Shown here: positions 1-8,965 of the stretch, piece after piece
Position numbering within the stretch: position 1 is the stretch's first letter
Layout of the letters: each line of letters opens with the position of its first letter
Source of the DNA: Syntrophaceae bacterium
Lineage (GTDB): Bacteria > Desulfobacterota > Syntrophia > Syntrophales > Smithellaceae
Length of the DNA: 32,422 nucleotides
Assembly: GCA_003139775.1 (NCBI GenBank)
Contig: PLGI01000011.1
Coordinates: 6,161 to 38,582, forward strand
Direction: 5' to 3'
Translations under genes and position numbers: made by a program
The notes under the pieces: generated by a model
What the model saw: the letters and a program-made list of their open reading frames with translations, nothing else
Databases searched by the model: none
What the model was told of the DNA's origin: nothing

Positions 1-98
1 GCGTTAGTCGAATTATCCCGCGAAGCGGAGGGTAATGAGTCCCAAGTTTCAGAAGCGAAGCGCGTTGAAACTTGCTGGACAAATTATACCCGTGATTT
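1..98 (-). repeat. Hairpin repeat family, copy R1 (truncated by window edge)
   Basis: Contains 32-nt hairpin 43-74 (CAAGTTTC...GAAACTTG), CCCGCGAAGCGGAGGGTAATGAG, and the AATCACGGGTATAA terminus on the minus strand. Confidence 0.85.
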
Positions 99-1592
99 TT
101 GGACACGATTGCACAGGAATTCAACGAGCAATCGAACAGCGACTCCCGATGCGCCTTTCGGAATATAGGTTTTTTCTTTATTTGTCCAAGCCGGGCCGGC
201 AATGTCCAGATGCACCCAGGGCGCATCTCCGGCAAATTTGCTTAAAAACGCGGCGGCAGTGATTGTGCCGGCAGACCGGCCGCTGCTGTTTTTATAATCG
301 GCAATATCGCTTTTGATAAGTTCGTGATAGCCCTCCCACAGGGGCAGTTCCCAGACAAGTTCTCCGGTAGTTTGGGCGGCTCTATCTATTTCACTTTTAA
401 GTTTATCATCAGTTCCCAGCATTCCAATGACATCATCCCCCAGCGCCACAATGCAAGCGCCGGTAAGAGTCGCCACGTCAATAACAGCTTCCGGCTTAAA
501 CTCTGACGCATAAGCAAGTGCATCAGCTAAAATTAAGCGGCCCTCGGCATCTGTATTAAGAACTTCAATTGTTTTTCCGGAATATGATTTTATAATATCG
601 CCCGGTTTATAGGCAGTACCGCCAGGCATATTTTCCGTAGCGGGAATGAGTCCGATGATATTCAGTGGAAGCTGCAAATCGGCAGCCGCCATAATCACAC
701 CCATAACTGCCGCTCCTCCGGACATATCCGTTTTCATTTCCTCCATTTTCTCCGCAGGCTTTATAGAAATTCCGCCGCTGTCGAAGGTTAATCCCTTGCC
801 CACCAACACAATTGGCGCCGCGCTTTTTTTGCCGCCAGCGTACTCCAGAATAATAAACTTCGGCTCTTCGTTGCTCCCGGAAGCGACGGCAAGAAGAGCA
901 TTCATCCCCATTTCCTTCATTTTTTCTTTATCCAGAACTTTGCAGGAGACATTTTTTTTTCGGGCGATTTCCCGCGCTTTTTGCGCCATGATCGAAGGTG
1001 TCATTTCGTTGGATGGAGCGGAAACAAGGTCCCGCGCAAAATAAACGGCTTGCGTGATTATCTGCGCCTTTTTTATCGCGGATTCAATCAAGGAAAAATC
1101 TTTTTCGTCAGTAATGATATTTAATTGTTCCATATCTTTTAAATCTTCGCGGCCAACGGTTTTGAATGGCGTATATTGATAAAGCCCCAATAGCGAGCCT
1201 TCCGCCATTGCCTGCGCCACTTGATCCTTTTTCCGGGGGATAAGATTTAAGTTAATGGAAGTTGCCGCTTCTTTGATATTCATATTCCGCAGATGCTGCA
1301 AAGCCTTAGCGAAAGCGGCGCGAAGCTTCTCCAGATTAAATTCACTATGTTTCCCCAAACCAACAAGGGTTATTCTTTTTGCCGCAAGCGTTCCTCTGGT
1401 GTAGATTACGGATATTTGAGAAGGTTTGGCTTCAAAATCGCCATTCTCGATCAATTCGCTGATTAATCCATTGCTTTTTTTATCAATTTCCAGCGCCACT
1501 CCCGTCAATTTTTTACTATCTTCAAACAAAGTTAAAATAATTGTTTGGCTTTTTGTGTCGGCAAGTTTTCCTTTTTTGACAAATATTTTCAC
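84..1592 (-). CDS. pepA: Leucyl aminopeptidase (M17 family)
   Basis: 502 aa; M17 active-site motif NTDAEGRLILADAL plus VGKGLTFDSGGISIKPAEKMEEMKTDMSGGAAV and ATLTGACIVALG. Last residues (SRV-stop) overlap a dispersed repeat. Confidence 0.96.
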   Translation of the reverse strand: MKIFVKKGKLADTKSQTIILTLFEDSKKLTGVALEIDKKSNGLISELIENGDFEAKPSQISVIYTRGTLAAKRITLVGLGKHSEFNLEKLRAAFAKALQHLRNMNIKEAATSINLNLIPRKKDQVAQAMAEGSLLGLYQYTPFKTVGREDLKDMEQLNIITDEKDFSLIESAIKKAQIITQAVYFARDLVSAPSNEMTPSIMAQKAREIARKKNVSCKVLDKEKMKEMGMNALLAVASGSNEEPKFIILEYAGGKKSAAPIVLVGKGLTFDSGGISIKPAEKMEEMKTDMSGGAAVMGVIMAAADLQLPLNIIGLIPATENMPGGTAYKPGDIIKSYSGKTIEVLNTDAEGRLILADALAYASEFKPEAVIDVATLTGACIVALGDDVIGMLGTDDKLKSEIDRAAQTTGELVWELPLWEGYHELIKSDIADYKNSSGRSAGTITAAAFLSKFAGDAPWVHLDIAGPAWTNKEKTYIPKGASGVAVRLLVEFLCNRVQKSRV

Positions 1593-1670
1593 CTCATCAT
1601 CCTCCTTTTTTTGATAACGCTTTTTTGCTCACCCGGCTTTGACGGATGATAACACATAGCCGAAAAAAGT

Positions 1671-1770
1671 CAATCCCGCGGCTTCAGACAGGGGATGAAT
1701 GCGGTGTAATCCGTGGGAAGTCGCGTCATCTTTGGGGAGCCTCCAGCTCCTACCGGAGGGGGTTCCACTT
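1671..1770 (+). repeat. IS200/IS605-end-like hairpin module (R10)
   Basis: TCAATCCCGCGGCTT start shared with 7705; GATGAATGCGGTGTAA shared with R2; GGGGAGCCTCCAGCTCCTACCGGAGGGGGTTCCACTT matches the reverse complement of 26709-26752. Confidence 0.65.
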
Positions 1771-1857
1771 ATTAAGGACTGATAAAATAGAGGACTTATC
1801 CGCTTATTGCAATGTAATTATATTGCTACGCAGGCAATCATGAAGATTTTTGTAATT

Positions 1858-1913
1858 ATACCAAGTAAGCTTTCAAAAATTTATATATTAATTTTTTGAA
1901 AGCAACTTGGTAT
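1858..1913. repeat. Long AT-rich near-perfect palindrome
   Basis: ATACCAAGTAAGCTTTCAAAAA ... TTTTTTGAAAGCAACTTGGTAT, about 22-nt arms around an AT-rich centre. Confidence 0.8.
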
Positions 1914-1958
1914 TACTTTTCAGGATATCTAAGACAAAGGATATTCTTTTCACTCCCA

Positions 1959-2097
1959 CGTTCATCCCCCGGCTTTAAGCCGGGGGATGAACGCGGTGTA
2001 ACACGCGAGAGGTCGCGTTATCCTCTGCTTCGCGGGATAATTCGACCTGCAAGCTTCAGTGCTCTTTGTTTCTGAAGCTTGGGTCTCATTATTGTGA
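1959..2097 (+). repeat. Composite hairpin repeat, copy R2
   Basis: Perfect 17-bp-arm palindrome 1959-1993 (CGTTCATCCCCCGGCTT-T-AAGCCGGGGGATGAACG), hairpin 2011-2047 (GGTCGcgTTATCC...GGATAAttCGACC) and 32-nt hairpin 2050-2081 (CAAGCTTCAG...CTGAAGCTTG). Confidence 0.85.
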
Positions 2098-2105
2098 AGT
2101 AAGGG

Positions 2106-4508
2106 TTACCAGTATAAAGTTGTATCGACGAATCCGCCAGAGGTAGTTCCCGGTGTTTTGAAGGCAAATTCAGCCCAACCGGCAGTTGCATAATCAGAAC
2201 TACCGTTGTTACGGATATTACCGCAGACGAGCATGCCCATTTCCGACTGTGAGTATGATCCTGAATCCGGTGTAGTCAACTCAGTCAGACGCAATGTGCC
2301 GTTCGGCGCGCTGGTACAGGCTGCCGAACCATCATCACATATCTTGAGAACAGTTATATCCGTCACGTTGGGATTAACGGCATCCCACTGAAACTGCGGC
2401 TGAGAACCCGTTGGAGTTCCGCTTTCGATATGGGAAAAGAAGTCCACTGTTTGGTCCCATTGACTGATATACTCGGGCGCCCAGACCGGCGTAAACGGCG
2501 AATTGCCGGCAACATAACGCAGCCTATTCGCATCTATATCCCAAGGTATTGTATCAGCAGTCCGCCCCGTTGTGTAACGCGAAGAATCGTCGCCGTAAAA
2601 CACATTGATATCGTTTAGCTTAACCGCCGCTCCAGCTCCAAGAACTACTCTCTTTTCCTGAATACGGATGTACATAGAAGCATCGTCGTCAACAATCAGT
2701 CCGTCACTTCCATCGCAGCTAGTAGTGCAACTTCCATTAGGTTGACTCCAGTCTTGATATCCCTTGGTATAGTCATCATAAGTAATATCTTTAAAGGCCA
2801 GCCAGCGGAGAGTGCCATCTGATTTCTTCTCCCACAAAACCAGCAGAAGTGGTCCGATATTATAACGGGCCGGGGAAAAATCCGAAGGCTTGGGTTTAAT
2901 TGTTTGGGGGATATAATCTGTCGGACTTGCTGCGGCGAAATAGTTTGCGCCGTTCAATATCGCTACGGTAGTCCCAAGAACTTTAAGCGATTCATTATTA
3001 GCAAATGTAAAATTACCGGTCACCGAAGCAAATCTGATTTTTCCTGTCGCGTTGCCGCCCGCCCATGATCCGGAGGTGATCTCCGGCGTTCCCTGGACAA
3101 TTCCGCTCCCATTCGTCCATACTACTGTATCACCGGGATTAATGGCTGTTGTTCCATTGGTAAAATATAAATTCGGCAGATCATACCTCATGAACGTTAA
3201 ACCCAAGTAAGACTCGGAAGTGGTACCGATATTTATAGCACGGAAAGCCAAACCTATTGCTCCAGCCTTTAATGCATTACCCGTGGCCGTTTTAACCTGT
3301 ACTTCATAAGTAAGCAAATATACACCTGTACCTACTGGAGGAGGAGCCCATAGCCCGTTGATCAAGGTGGTGTTACTGTACCAAAAAGCTCCACATTTAT
3401 AGGCGCTGGCGCCGGTGCCGGTTGTCGTAAGAGTGTCGATAATGGAAAACCATGCCGATCCTCCACCCGACGTTTGAAGGCTGGCAACCTCATAATTACT
3501 ACCTACCGAAGAACTGCTATTAAAACTGGCTATAAGTTCCGCATTCGTATTTAAACTATGAACTTCGGCTGCTGAGGCGAAACTGTCCAAGATCGCCTCG
3601 CTAAAACTCATGGTGCGCTGCTCCGTCCCTACATTACCGCGTGATTGAAGCATAAGATATTTTTTAAATGTTACATTTGTTGCCGCAGTGACGGGAGTAC
3701 TAAACGTAGAGTTGTCTGAATGCCGCAGGTTTGTCAGTGTCAGAACACTGCCAACAGCAGTAGCGGTGCTGTAACGGTATAGCATAGTTTCAGAGCCAAT
3801 TTGAATTAATCCATCTTTAGCAGGGAATGCAGTTGCGGAGAAAGTATTGAGATTAAGTTTTAAAGAACTGCCCGGTGTTAAAGTTTGAGTTGCGGGGGAA
3901 GTCGGCGGGTTCAGCACGAGATAAACAGCGTCTCCCTTATTTAGTGTCTGATTACTGGCTAAAGTACAGGTAAAGACACCTGAAGCCAAAGAGCCACCCG
4001 TATACCCTATGACGCCAGAACCCGCTGTGTCTCTCAGTTGAATAAGTCCGGAGACCGGCAAGGTAAAACCAGTTGGCGTAGTCCCCGGAAGATTCACAGT
4101 AATATTTTTTGTGTTTGTTACTGTCGCTCCAGCATTATAAAACCAATACGGTTGAGCTGTTAACGTAAATGAGCCAACGTTGGGGATAACATAAGTCTGG
4201 CCATTTATCTTACCGAGAAAGACAGCCTTGTCATAATCTGTAGTTGCACCTAAGCCACTATTAGGCGTCTTTAAATAATTTATGGACAGAAAACGGTAGC
4301 CTGCTTCCGCCATATTCCAGGCATTGGCGCTTTGATTGGATGATACTGCCTGACGCAGGCTCGATGAAGACATATAAATAACCGCGGAGATAATGGAGGA
4401 AAAAATAACTATAATTATAATAATGTTCAACATCATCGAACCACCGCTGTGCAGATATAATTTGCCTTGAGACCTTGTGAGACTGGATATTGAGTTATCT
4501 TGTTTCAT
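2106..4508 (-). CDS. Large GspK/PilX-like minor pilin or pseudopilin with a big C-terminal ectodomain
   Basis: 800 aa; N-terminal SGGSMMLNIIIIIVIFSSIISAVIYM with Asn at the +5 position (no Glu5) followed by NAWNMAEAGYRFL; last gene of a four-pilin set. Confidence 0.75.
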   Translation of the reverse strand: MKQDNSISSLTRSQGKLYLHSGGSMMLNIIIIIVIFSSIISAVIYMSSSSLRQAVSSNQSANAWNMAEAGYRFLSINYLKTPNSGLGATTDYDKAVFLGKINGQTYVIPNVGSFTLTAQPYWFYNAGATVTNTKNITVNLPGTTPTGFTLPVSGLIQLRDTAGSGVIGYTGGSLASGVFTCTLASNQTLNKGDAVYLVLNPPTSPATQTLTPGSSLKLNLNTFSATAFPAKDGLIQIGSETMLYRYSTATAVGSVLTLTNLRHSDNSTFSTPVTAATNVTFKKYLMLQSRGNVGTEQRTMSFSEAILDSFASAAEVHSLNTNAELIASFNSSSSVGSNYEVASLQTSGGGSAWFSIIDTLTTTGTGASAYKCGAFWYSNTTLINGLWAPPPVGTGVYLLTYEVQVKTATGNALKAGAIGLAFRAINIGTTSESYLGLTFMRYDLPNLYFTNGTTAINPGDTVVWTNGSGIVQGTPEITSGSWAGGNATGKIRFASVTGNFTFANNESLKVLGTTVAILNGANYFAAASPTDYIPQTIKPKPSDFSPARYNIGPLLLVLWEKKSDGTLRWLAFKDITYDDYTKGYQDWSQPNGSCTTSCDGSDGLIVDDDASMYIRIQEKRVVLGAGAAVKLNDINVFYGDDSSRYTTGRTADTIPWDIDANRLRYVAGNSPFTPVWAPEYISQWDQTVDFFSHIESGTPTGSQPQFQWDAVNPNVTDITVLKICDDGSAACTSAPNGTLRLTELTTPDSGSYSQSEMGMLVCGNIRNNGSSDYATAGWAEFAFKTPGTTSGGFVDTTLYW

Positions 4509-4562
4509 ATGGCAACCTCTCCACTTTCATAATTGTTTGTTCTCTCTGAATAACATATTATT

Positions 4563-5234
4563 TTATTGGGATCCCGCTGCCGCTTGCGGTCCGTCGGTAC
4601 ATTCATTATTCCGGGGATTAACGGATGTTGTAAAAGTAATGTCACCGCCACCGTCCGACCTGCTAATAATTAGATTAATCGTTATGGAATGGAGGGAACT
4701 GGAGCAACAAGTGGTAGTGGAGGGACACGTGGAGGCATACGTGTTGGGATACGTGACGGTAGGACCAAATCCATTAGTTGGCACCCATGCCACGCCTGCA
4801 TTGTTAAGATAAGTAAATAATCCTTTCCCAGGCCCATAAGTACCCAAACCGGTAATTAGTGGCACTGGTGTTCCGCCATTAACAGTTAAATCAATCTCAT
4901 TGCCGCTACGCGTAAATGTGTAATAAGTCCCCAGAACAGTCCCCTGGGGTCTGTTAGTTTTGTCAGAGTAAAAAGTAATAGTATCAGCACCGGAAGCGGT
5001 GGTTACAGAATCCATATTCATTAATTCCAACGAGAGACGGTTAAGAGCATATTGAGCCTGTTGTACTGTTTCGGAACTAGTCCGTGTGGCCACATACGCC
5101 TTTATGCCTTGCATAAGGCCCATTGCGGCAACAATACCCACAAAGCTCATTAAAACCAGACTGGCAATAATTTCGATCAGAGTAAATCCGGCGCTGCTTT
5201 TTTTCATAATTTTCATAATCCGCCCCTTCATCAA
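4563..5234 (-). CDS. Prepilin-type N-terminal cleavage/methylation protein (GspJ/PilW-like)
   Basis: SAGFTLIEIIASLVLMSFVGIVAAMGLMQG class III signal. Confidence 0.85.
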   Translation of the reverse strand: MMKGRIMKIMKKSSAGFTLIEIIASLVLMSFVGIVAAMGLMQGIKAYVATRTSSETVQQAQYALNRLSLELMNMDSVTTASGADTITFYSDKTNRPQGTVLGTYYTFTRSGNEIDLTVNGGTPVPLITGLGTYGPGKGLFTYLNNAGVAWVPTNGFGPTVTYPNTYASTCPSTTTCCSSSLHSITINLIISRSDGGGDITFTTSVNPRNNECTDGPQAAAGSQ

Positions 5235-5677
5235 GTAACAATCATCGAAAGAGTCATATTATTTCTATGGACCGTGATAATAAGCACCGGCGGTGCACTG
5301 CCGGATGGTGTACTGGCCTGTGGCGGCCATGCTGCTGTAAGGGTGGTTCCTGAGCCGCTGAAAGTAAGAAATCCAGTTCTGGTGGCATCAACAAATGGAT
5401 ATTTAGTAGGATTATTGATAACATATGTCCGGAATACACTGGGATCGAAGGGATTATAGGGATCATTTCTTTGACTTTTATAATCGCCCAGAATATTTTC
5501 CATGCTTTGCTCCACAAGAAGTTCGTCATTAAACCAGCTGAAGGCGCCAAGACTGCTATAAAGCGGCTGGCTAAAGGTTAAAACCATTACTGCCATTATG
5601 GAAACCAATACCAGCGTAATTATTGATTCAATAAGAGTAAACCCCTTCTGATTCCATCTTCGTTTACTTTTTTTCAT
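5231..5677 (-). CDS. Prepilin-type protein (GspI/PilV-like)
   Basis: QKGFTLIESIITLVLVSIMAVMVL class III signal; overlaps the next gene by 4 nt. Confidence 0.85.
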   Translation of the reverse strand: MKKSKRRWNQKGFTLIESIITLVLVSIMAVMVLTFSQPLYSSLGAFSWFNDELLVEQSMENILGDYKSQRNDPYNPFDPSVFRTYVINNPTKYPFVDATRTGFLTFSGSGTTLTAAWPPQASTPSGSAPPVLIITVHRNNMTLSMIVT

Positions 5678-5684
5678 GATGTTA

Positions 5685-6227
5685 TCATCCCTTTTTTATC
5701 ATCCCTGTTTGCGGTGTAATATTAATTGTCTTGGTGTTGCCGTTGTTATCTTTCAAGGTAATAGTTAATTGAGCGGCAAGAGGCGTTGCTAAAGCGGCAT
5801 CAGTATAGGGCGTACCGAAGCGGTCAAACGAAAGAATTAAAGGAATACCGTTTGTTATCTGCACTCCTTTTTTGGTAAGATCCATGCCGTATTGGCCATT
5901 AACGATACTGTCTTCACCGAGTGAAGAAACTTGATTGGCGGCAGGGGTACAACCGATAGCATTTGCACAATTAAAGAAATAATACTGAGTTGAGGAAGAA
6001 AAGCACACGCCCCAAACATTAAAGGTATTTACGATAGGTGCATCAGTGTTCATCGCTCTTGCCTGCGCCAACCGCAGATGAGAAGTTAGTGTATCCGTAG
6101 CGACAATAAGATTATTCTGGTTGGAGACAAGCCGCGTTAGGGCTAGTACTGTAATAATACCCATAATAACTAAAACCGCAACAACTTCCAAAAGAGTAAA
6201 ACCCTTCCTGTTACTATATATTTTCAT
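5685..6227 (-). CDS. Prepilin-type protein (GspH/FimT-like)
   Basis: RKGFTLLEVVAVLVIMGIITVLALTRL class III signal; SHLRLAQARAMNTDAPI segment typical of GspH/FimT. Confidence 0.85.
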   Translation of the reverse strand: MKIYSNRKGFTLLEVVAVLVIMGIITVLALTRLVSNQNNLIVATDTLTSHLRLAQARAMNTDAPIVNTFNVWGVCFSSSTQYYFFNCANAIGCTPAANQVSSLGEDSIVNGQYGMDLTKKGVQITNGIPLILSFDRFGTPYTDAALATPLAAQLTITLKDNNGNTKTINITPQTGMIKKG

Positions 6228-6231
6228 GTAT

Positions 6232-6801
6232 TTACCCTCTGCTCACATTGGACGCGCATCCATATTTTTCTACGGAAAAATTAAGCGATATTCCTGTGAG
6301 TACCGCACCTATTGATAAACCAGTTCCCAACAGTAATACAAAATTTCCACCCGACGACATCACCACCGTGCTAACAACAAATATTAAAATATATATAACT
6401 AATCCGTAGCGGGCAAACTGAACCGCCTTTCTTCCCATAAACCATACAGCGCTACCCAGAACAGTAAGCCATAAAGCAACGAGAATGAAAAACGGTGATT
6501 GTAATTTTAACCAGCTATTAATCTCTGAATTTGCCGGCACACTTTTTATGAAAAACAAAAGAATCAAACCAAAAATCAGATAAAAAACTCCCATCGATAT
6601 AAAGGAAATCGCACACTCCTCTTTTGTTGGCGATGTGGCAAATATGTCTTTAACCAGAAAAAATGCTCTTCTCCCTATCCGAGCATAACGTTGTTCATTG
6701 ATTAGACTAATTTTATGCATTATAGCCGGCGTCAAACCGGAACCAGGCTTTACTGTGTTTATCTCTTTGATTATGCTTATTATTTTATCATATTCTTCCA
6801 T
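6232..6801 (-). CDS. Small membrane protein, candidate anti-sigma/regulatory partner of the ECF sigma
   Basis: 189 aa with a soluble N-terminal region of about 65 aa and about four hydrophobic segments; lies between the sigma gene and pilin genes on the same strand. Function is inference. Confidence 0.5.
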   Translation of the reverse strand: MEEYDKIISIIKEINTVKPGSGLTPAIMHKISLINEQRYARIGRRAFFLVKDIFATSPTKEECAISFISMGVFYLIFGLILLFFIKSVPANSEINSWLKLQSPFFILVALWLTVLGSAVWFMGRKAVQFARYGLVIYILIFVVSTVVMSSGGNFVLLLGTGLSIGAVLTGISLNFSVEKYGCASNVSRG

Positions 6802-6869
6802 AAATACCTTTTCAAAATCTATTCTTTTATACTATATATAACTCCAACGGCCAAATAGTCACAAATTTT

Positions 6870-7054
6870 ATTGTTGAAACTCCAATTCCGAAAGCGAAAC
6901 CCGGCGTATGCAGGGTTTCGCTCATCTAAATTGGTAAGTTGAACAATCCCGCGCAGCGGAGGGTAATGAGACTCAATCTTCAAGAGTGAAGCGAATAGAA
7001 GTTTGTTAGTCGAATTATACCCCGCAGCTTGCTTTGGGGTTTATACCTGTGATT
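6870..7054 (-). repeat. Hairpin repeat family, copy R3 (two units)
   Basis: 32-nt hairpin 6974-7005; second hairpin 6882-6934 enlarged by a nested stem-loop; 6929-7031 is about 97% identical by eye to the inverted copy 9027-9129. Confidence 0.9.
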
Positions 7055-7589
7055 CTCTCAACAATTCTTTCAATTTTTCCAGTCCGCGATATATGCGCAT
7101 TTTAACGGCACTGAGTGATTTACCGGTTATCTGGGCAATTTCTTCAAACGTTAATCCCTGATGAAATTTCATAATTAGCAATGCCCTGGACTCATCCTCC
7201 AGCCGCAAGAGATAGATACTTATTTCTTGAGTTTCTATTAATTCTGTTTCCGGCGAAGGATTTTTATCGGCCAATAAATGTGCGCTTAATTCTTCAGTAG
7301 ATTTGTTGTATTTATTTTTTTTCCGCAGGTGGTTTCTGATTAAATTTAAAGCCACGGTGTAAAGCCAGGTAAAGAATTTCCTGCTTGTGTCATATCGCCA
7401 TAAGTATTTATATGCCCGAATAAATATCTCCTGCGTTAAATCATCGGCATCTTCTAAATTTCCGGTCATCCGGTAAGCTAAATTATAAATGGGTGATTTA
7501 TACTCGTCAACCAACAAAGCGTACGCTTGCCTGTCTCCCTTCAGAACCCTGGCAACAATTTCTGCTTCGTTTTTTTGATCCATTGTCAC
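7041..7589 (-). CDS. RNA polymerase sigma factor, sigma-70 family, ECF/RpoE-like
   Basis: YNLAYRMTGNLEDADDLTQEIFIRAYKYLWRY (region 2) and LLIMKFHQGLTFEEIAQITGKSLSAVKMRIYRGLEKLKELL (region 4). Confidence 0.95.
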   Translation of the reverse strand: MTMDQKNEAEIVARVLKGDRQAYALLVDEYKSPIYNLAYRMTGNLEDADDLTQEIFIRAYKYLWRYDTSRKFFTWLYTVALNLIRNHLRKKNKYNKSTEELSAHLLADKNPSPETELIETQEISIYLLRLEDESRALLIMKFHQGLTFEEIAQITGKSLSAVKMRIYRGLEKLKELLRESQV

Positions 7590-7704
7590 TCTACTCTTCG
7601 GGGATAATGTTTAACTGCCGCAACATACCGCACCCATAAATACCATGATTAATAATATTACCTCGACACTCTAATATCAAGTAAATTCGGCTTCTGCTTA
7701 ATAT

Positions 7705-7757
7705 CAATCCCACGGCTTGGAATCCCCCCGCTCCAGCCGTATGGGGCTCCACTTTTT
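7705..7757 (+). repeat. IS200/IS605-end-like / terminator-like hairpin module (R11)
   Basis: TCAATCCCACGGCTTGGAATCCCCCCGCTCCAGCCGTATGGGGCTCCACTTTTT, related to 1671-1770 and to the minus strand of 26709-26885. Confidence 0.55.
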
Positions 7758-7843
7758 AGAACTCAAAACAGATAATCAACAGATTCCAATATTATGATGA
7801 AATATTTTTGGACAAATCAGATTAAAAATAGTACGTTAAGCTT

Positions 7844-8965
7844 ATGAAACGTGGAGGCGCGTTTATGTTATTCGATAAGACTATTGCCGTTGTTGTTCCC
7901 GCATATAACGAAGAGAAGCAAATCAGGCAGGTTTTGGAAACCATGCCTGGTTTCGTTGATCGCATTATCGTTGTCAACGATTGTTCCACGGATAATACAG
8001 CCGCCATTGTTTTGGATTATATCAGCAAGCAAAAATCAGTTCGATCAATTATAAAAAATAACTTCATCGGTCCGCACGATGGCAAATATAACCGTGCTGA
8101 ATATTTGCTCAATGAAAAACAACAAACGGATATGGAACATTTTATCCCCTCGGAAATAGCCAATGCCCATTCTGAATCTGACCGTGTAATCCTAATCAAC
8201 AATTTAAAAAACGGCGGCGTGGGTGCGGCAATCGCCCGTGGTTATAAATGGTGTCTGGATAACAATATCGACTGTACCGCCGTCATGGCCGGTGACGGTC
8301 AAATGGACCCGGCGGAACTGGAAAGAATCTGTCTGCCTGTTCTTAATGAAGAGGTTGATTACATCAAGGGTAACCGCCTCATTCATGGCGGAGCCCGTCT
8401 AATCATGCCCCAAACCCGTTATTTTGGCAATTCCATTTTGTCAATATTAACCAAAATCGCCTCCGGGTATTGGCATGTCTCCGATACTCAAACAGGTTAT
8501 ACCGCTATTTCTCTTTCCGCTTTGGGCGCGATCAAGCTTTATGATATTTACAAAAGCTACGGGATGCCTAATGACATGCTGGTCAAACTGAATATTGCTT
8601 TTTGCACTGTAAAGGAAGTTAAAATTAAACCTGTTTACAATATAGGTGAGAACTCGAAAATGAAAGTGATGAAGGTTATCCCCCGCATTTCCTGGCTGCT
8701 TTTTAAGTCTTTTTTTAAGCGATTATGGATTAAGTATCTATTTCGTGATTTTCACCCGCTTTTCCTGCTTTATCATTTCTCTTTTTTAGTTGGCATTTTA
8801 TCTTTGCCTTACGCTTTTAAAATAATGTCCATCGTTATCTCCGGCGGCTCCGTTTCACCGGCAACCATGCTGGCTTTCTTCTTCCTCTTTACCAGTAGCT
8901 TCCAGTCTCTTTTATTCGCGATGTGGATGGATATTCAGGATAATGAAAGGCTTTATAAAACATGA
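7844..8965 (+). CDS. Glycosyltransferase family 2 with C-terminal transmembrane segments
   Basis: VVVPAYNEEKQIRQVLETMPGFVDRIIVVNDCSTDNT, VMAGDGQMDP, DTQTGYTAIS; an internal start at 7865 (MLFDKT) is possible. Confidence 0.9.
   Translation: MKRGGAFMLFDKTIAVVVPAYNEEKQIRQVLETMPGFVDRIIVVNDCSTDNTAAIVLDYISKQKSVRSIIKNNFIGPHDGKYNRAEYLLNEKQQTDMEHFIPSEIANAHSESDRVILINNLKNGGVGAAIARGYKWCLDNNIDCTAVMAGDGQMDPAELERICLPVLNEEVDYIKGNRLIHGGARLIMPQTRYFGNSILSILTKIASGYWHVSDTQTGYTAISLSALGAIKLYDIYKSYGMPNDMLVKLNIAFCTVKEVKIKPVYNIGENSKMKVMKVIPRISWLLFKSFFKRLWIKYLFRDFHPLFLLYHFSFLVGILSLPYAFKIMSIVISGGSVSPATMLAFFFLFTSSFQSLLFAMWMDIQDNERLYKT

Noticed and set aside
35-262. 75-aa ORF MSPKFQKRSALKLAGQIIPVIFG...
   Set aside because: Only the first part is repeat-derived and the rest is antisense to pepA; not an independent gene (the conserved repeat frame is reported as a finding instead).
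646-1044. 132-aa plus-strand ORF inside pepA
   Set aside because: Antisense shadow of a strongly conserved pepA coding region with no recognisable domain.
1646-1843. 65-aa ORF MITHSRKKSIPRLQTGDECGVIRGKSRHLWGASSSYRRGF
   Set aside because: Encoded by the IS-end-like repeat module, so more likely structural repeat than gene.
5254-5550. 98-aa minus-strand ORF overlapping the GspI-like pilin
   Set aside because: Out of frame within the pilin gene, no RBS or domain support.
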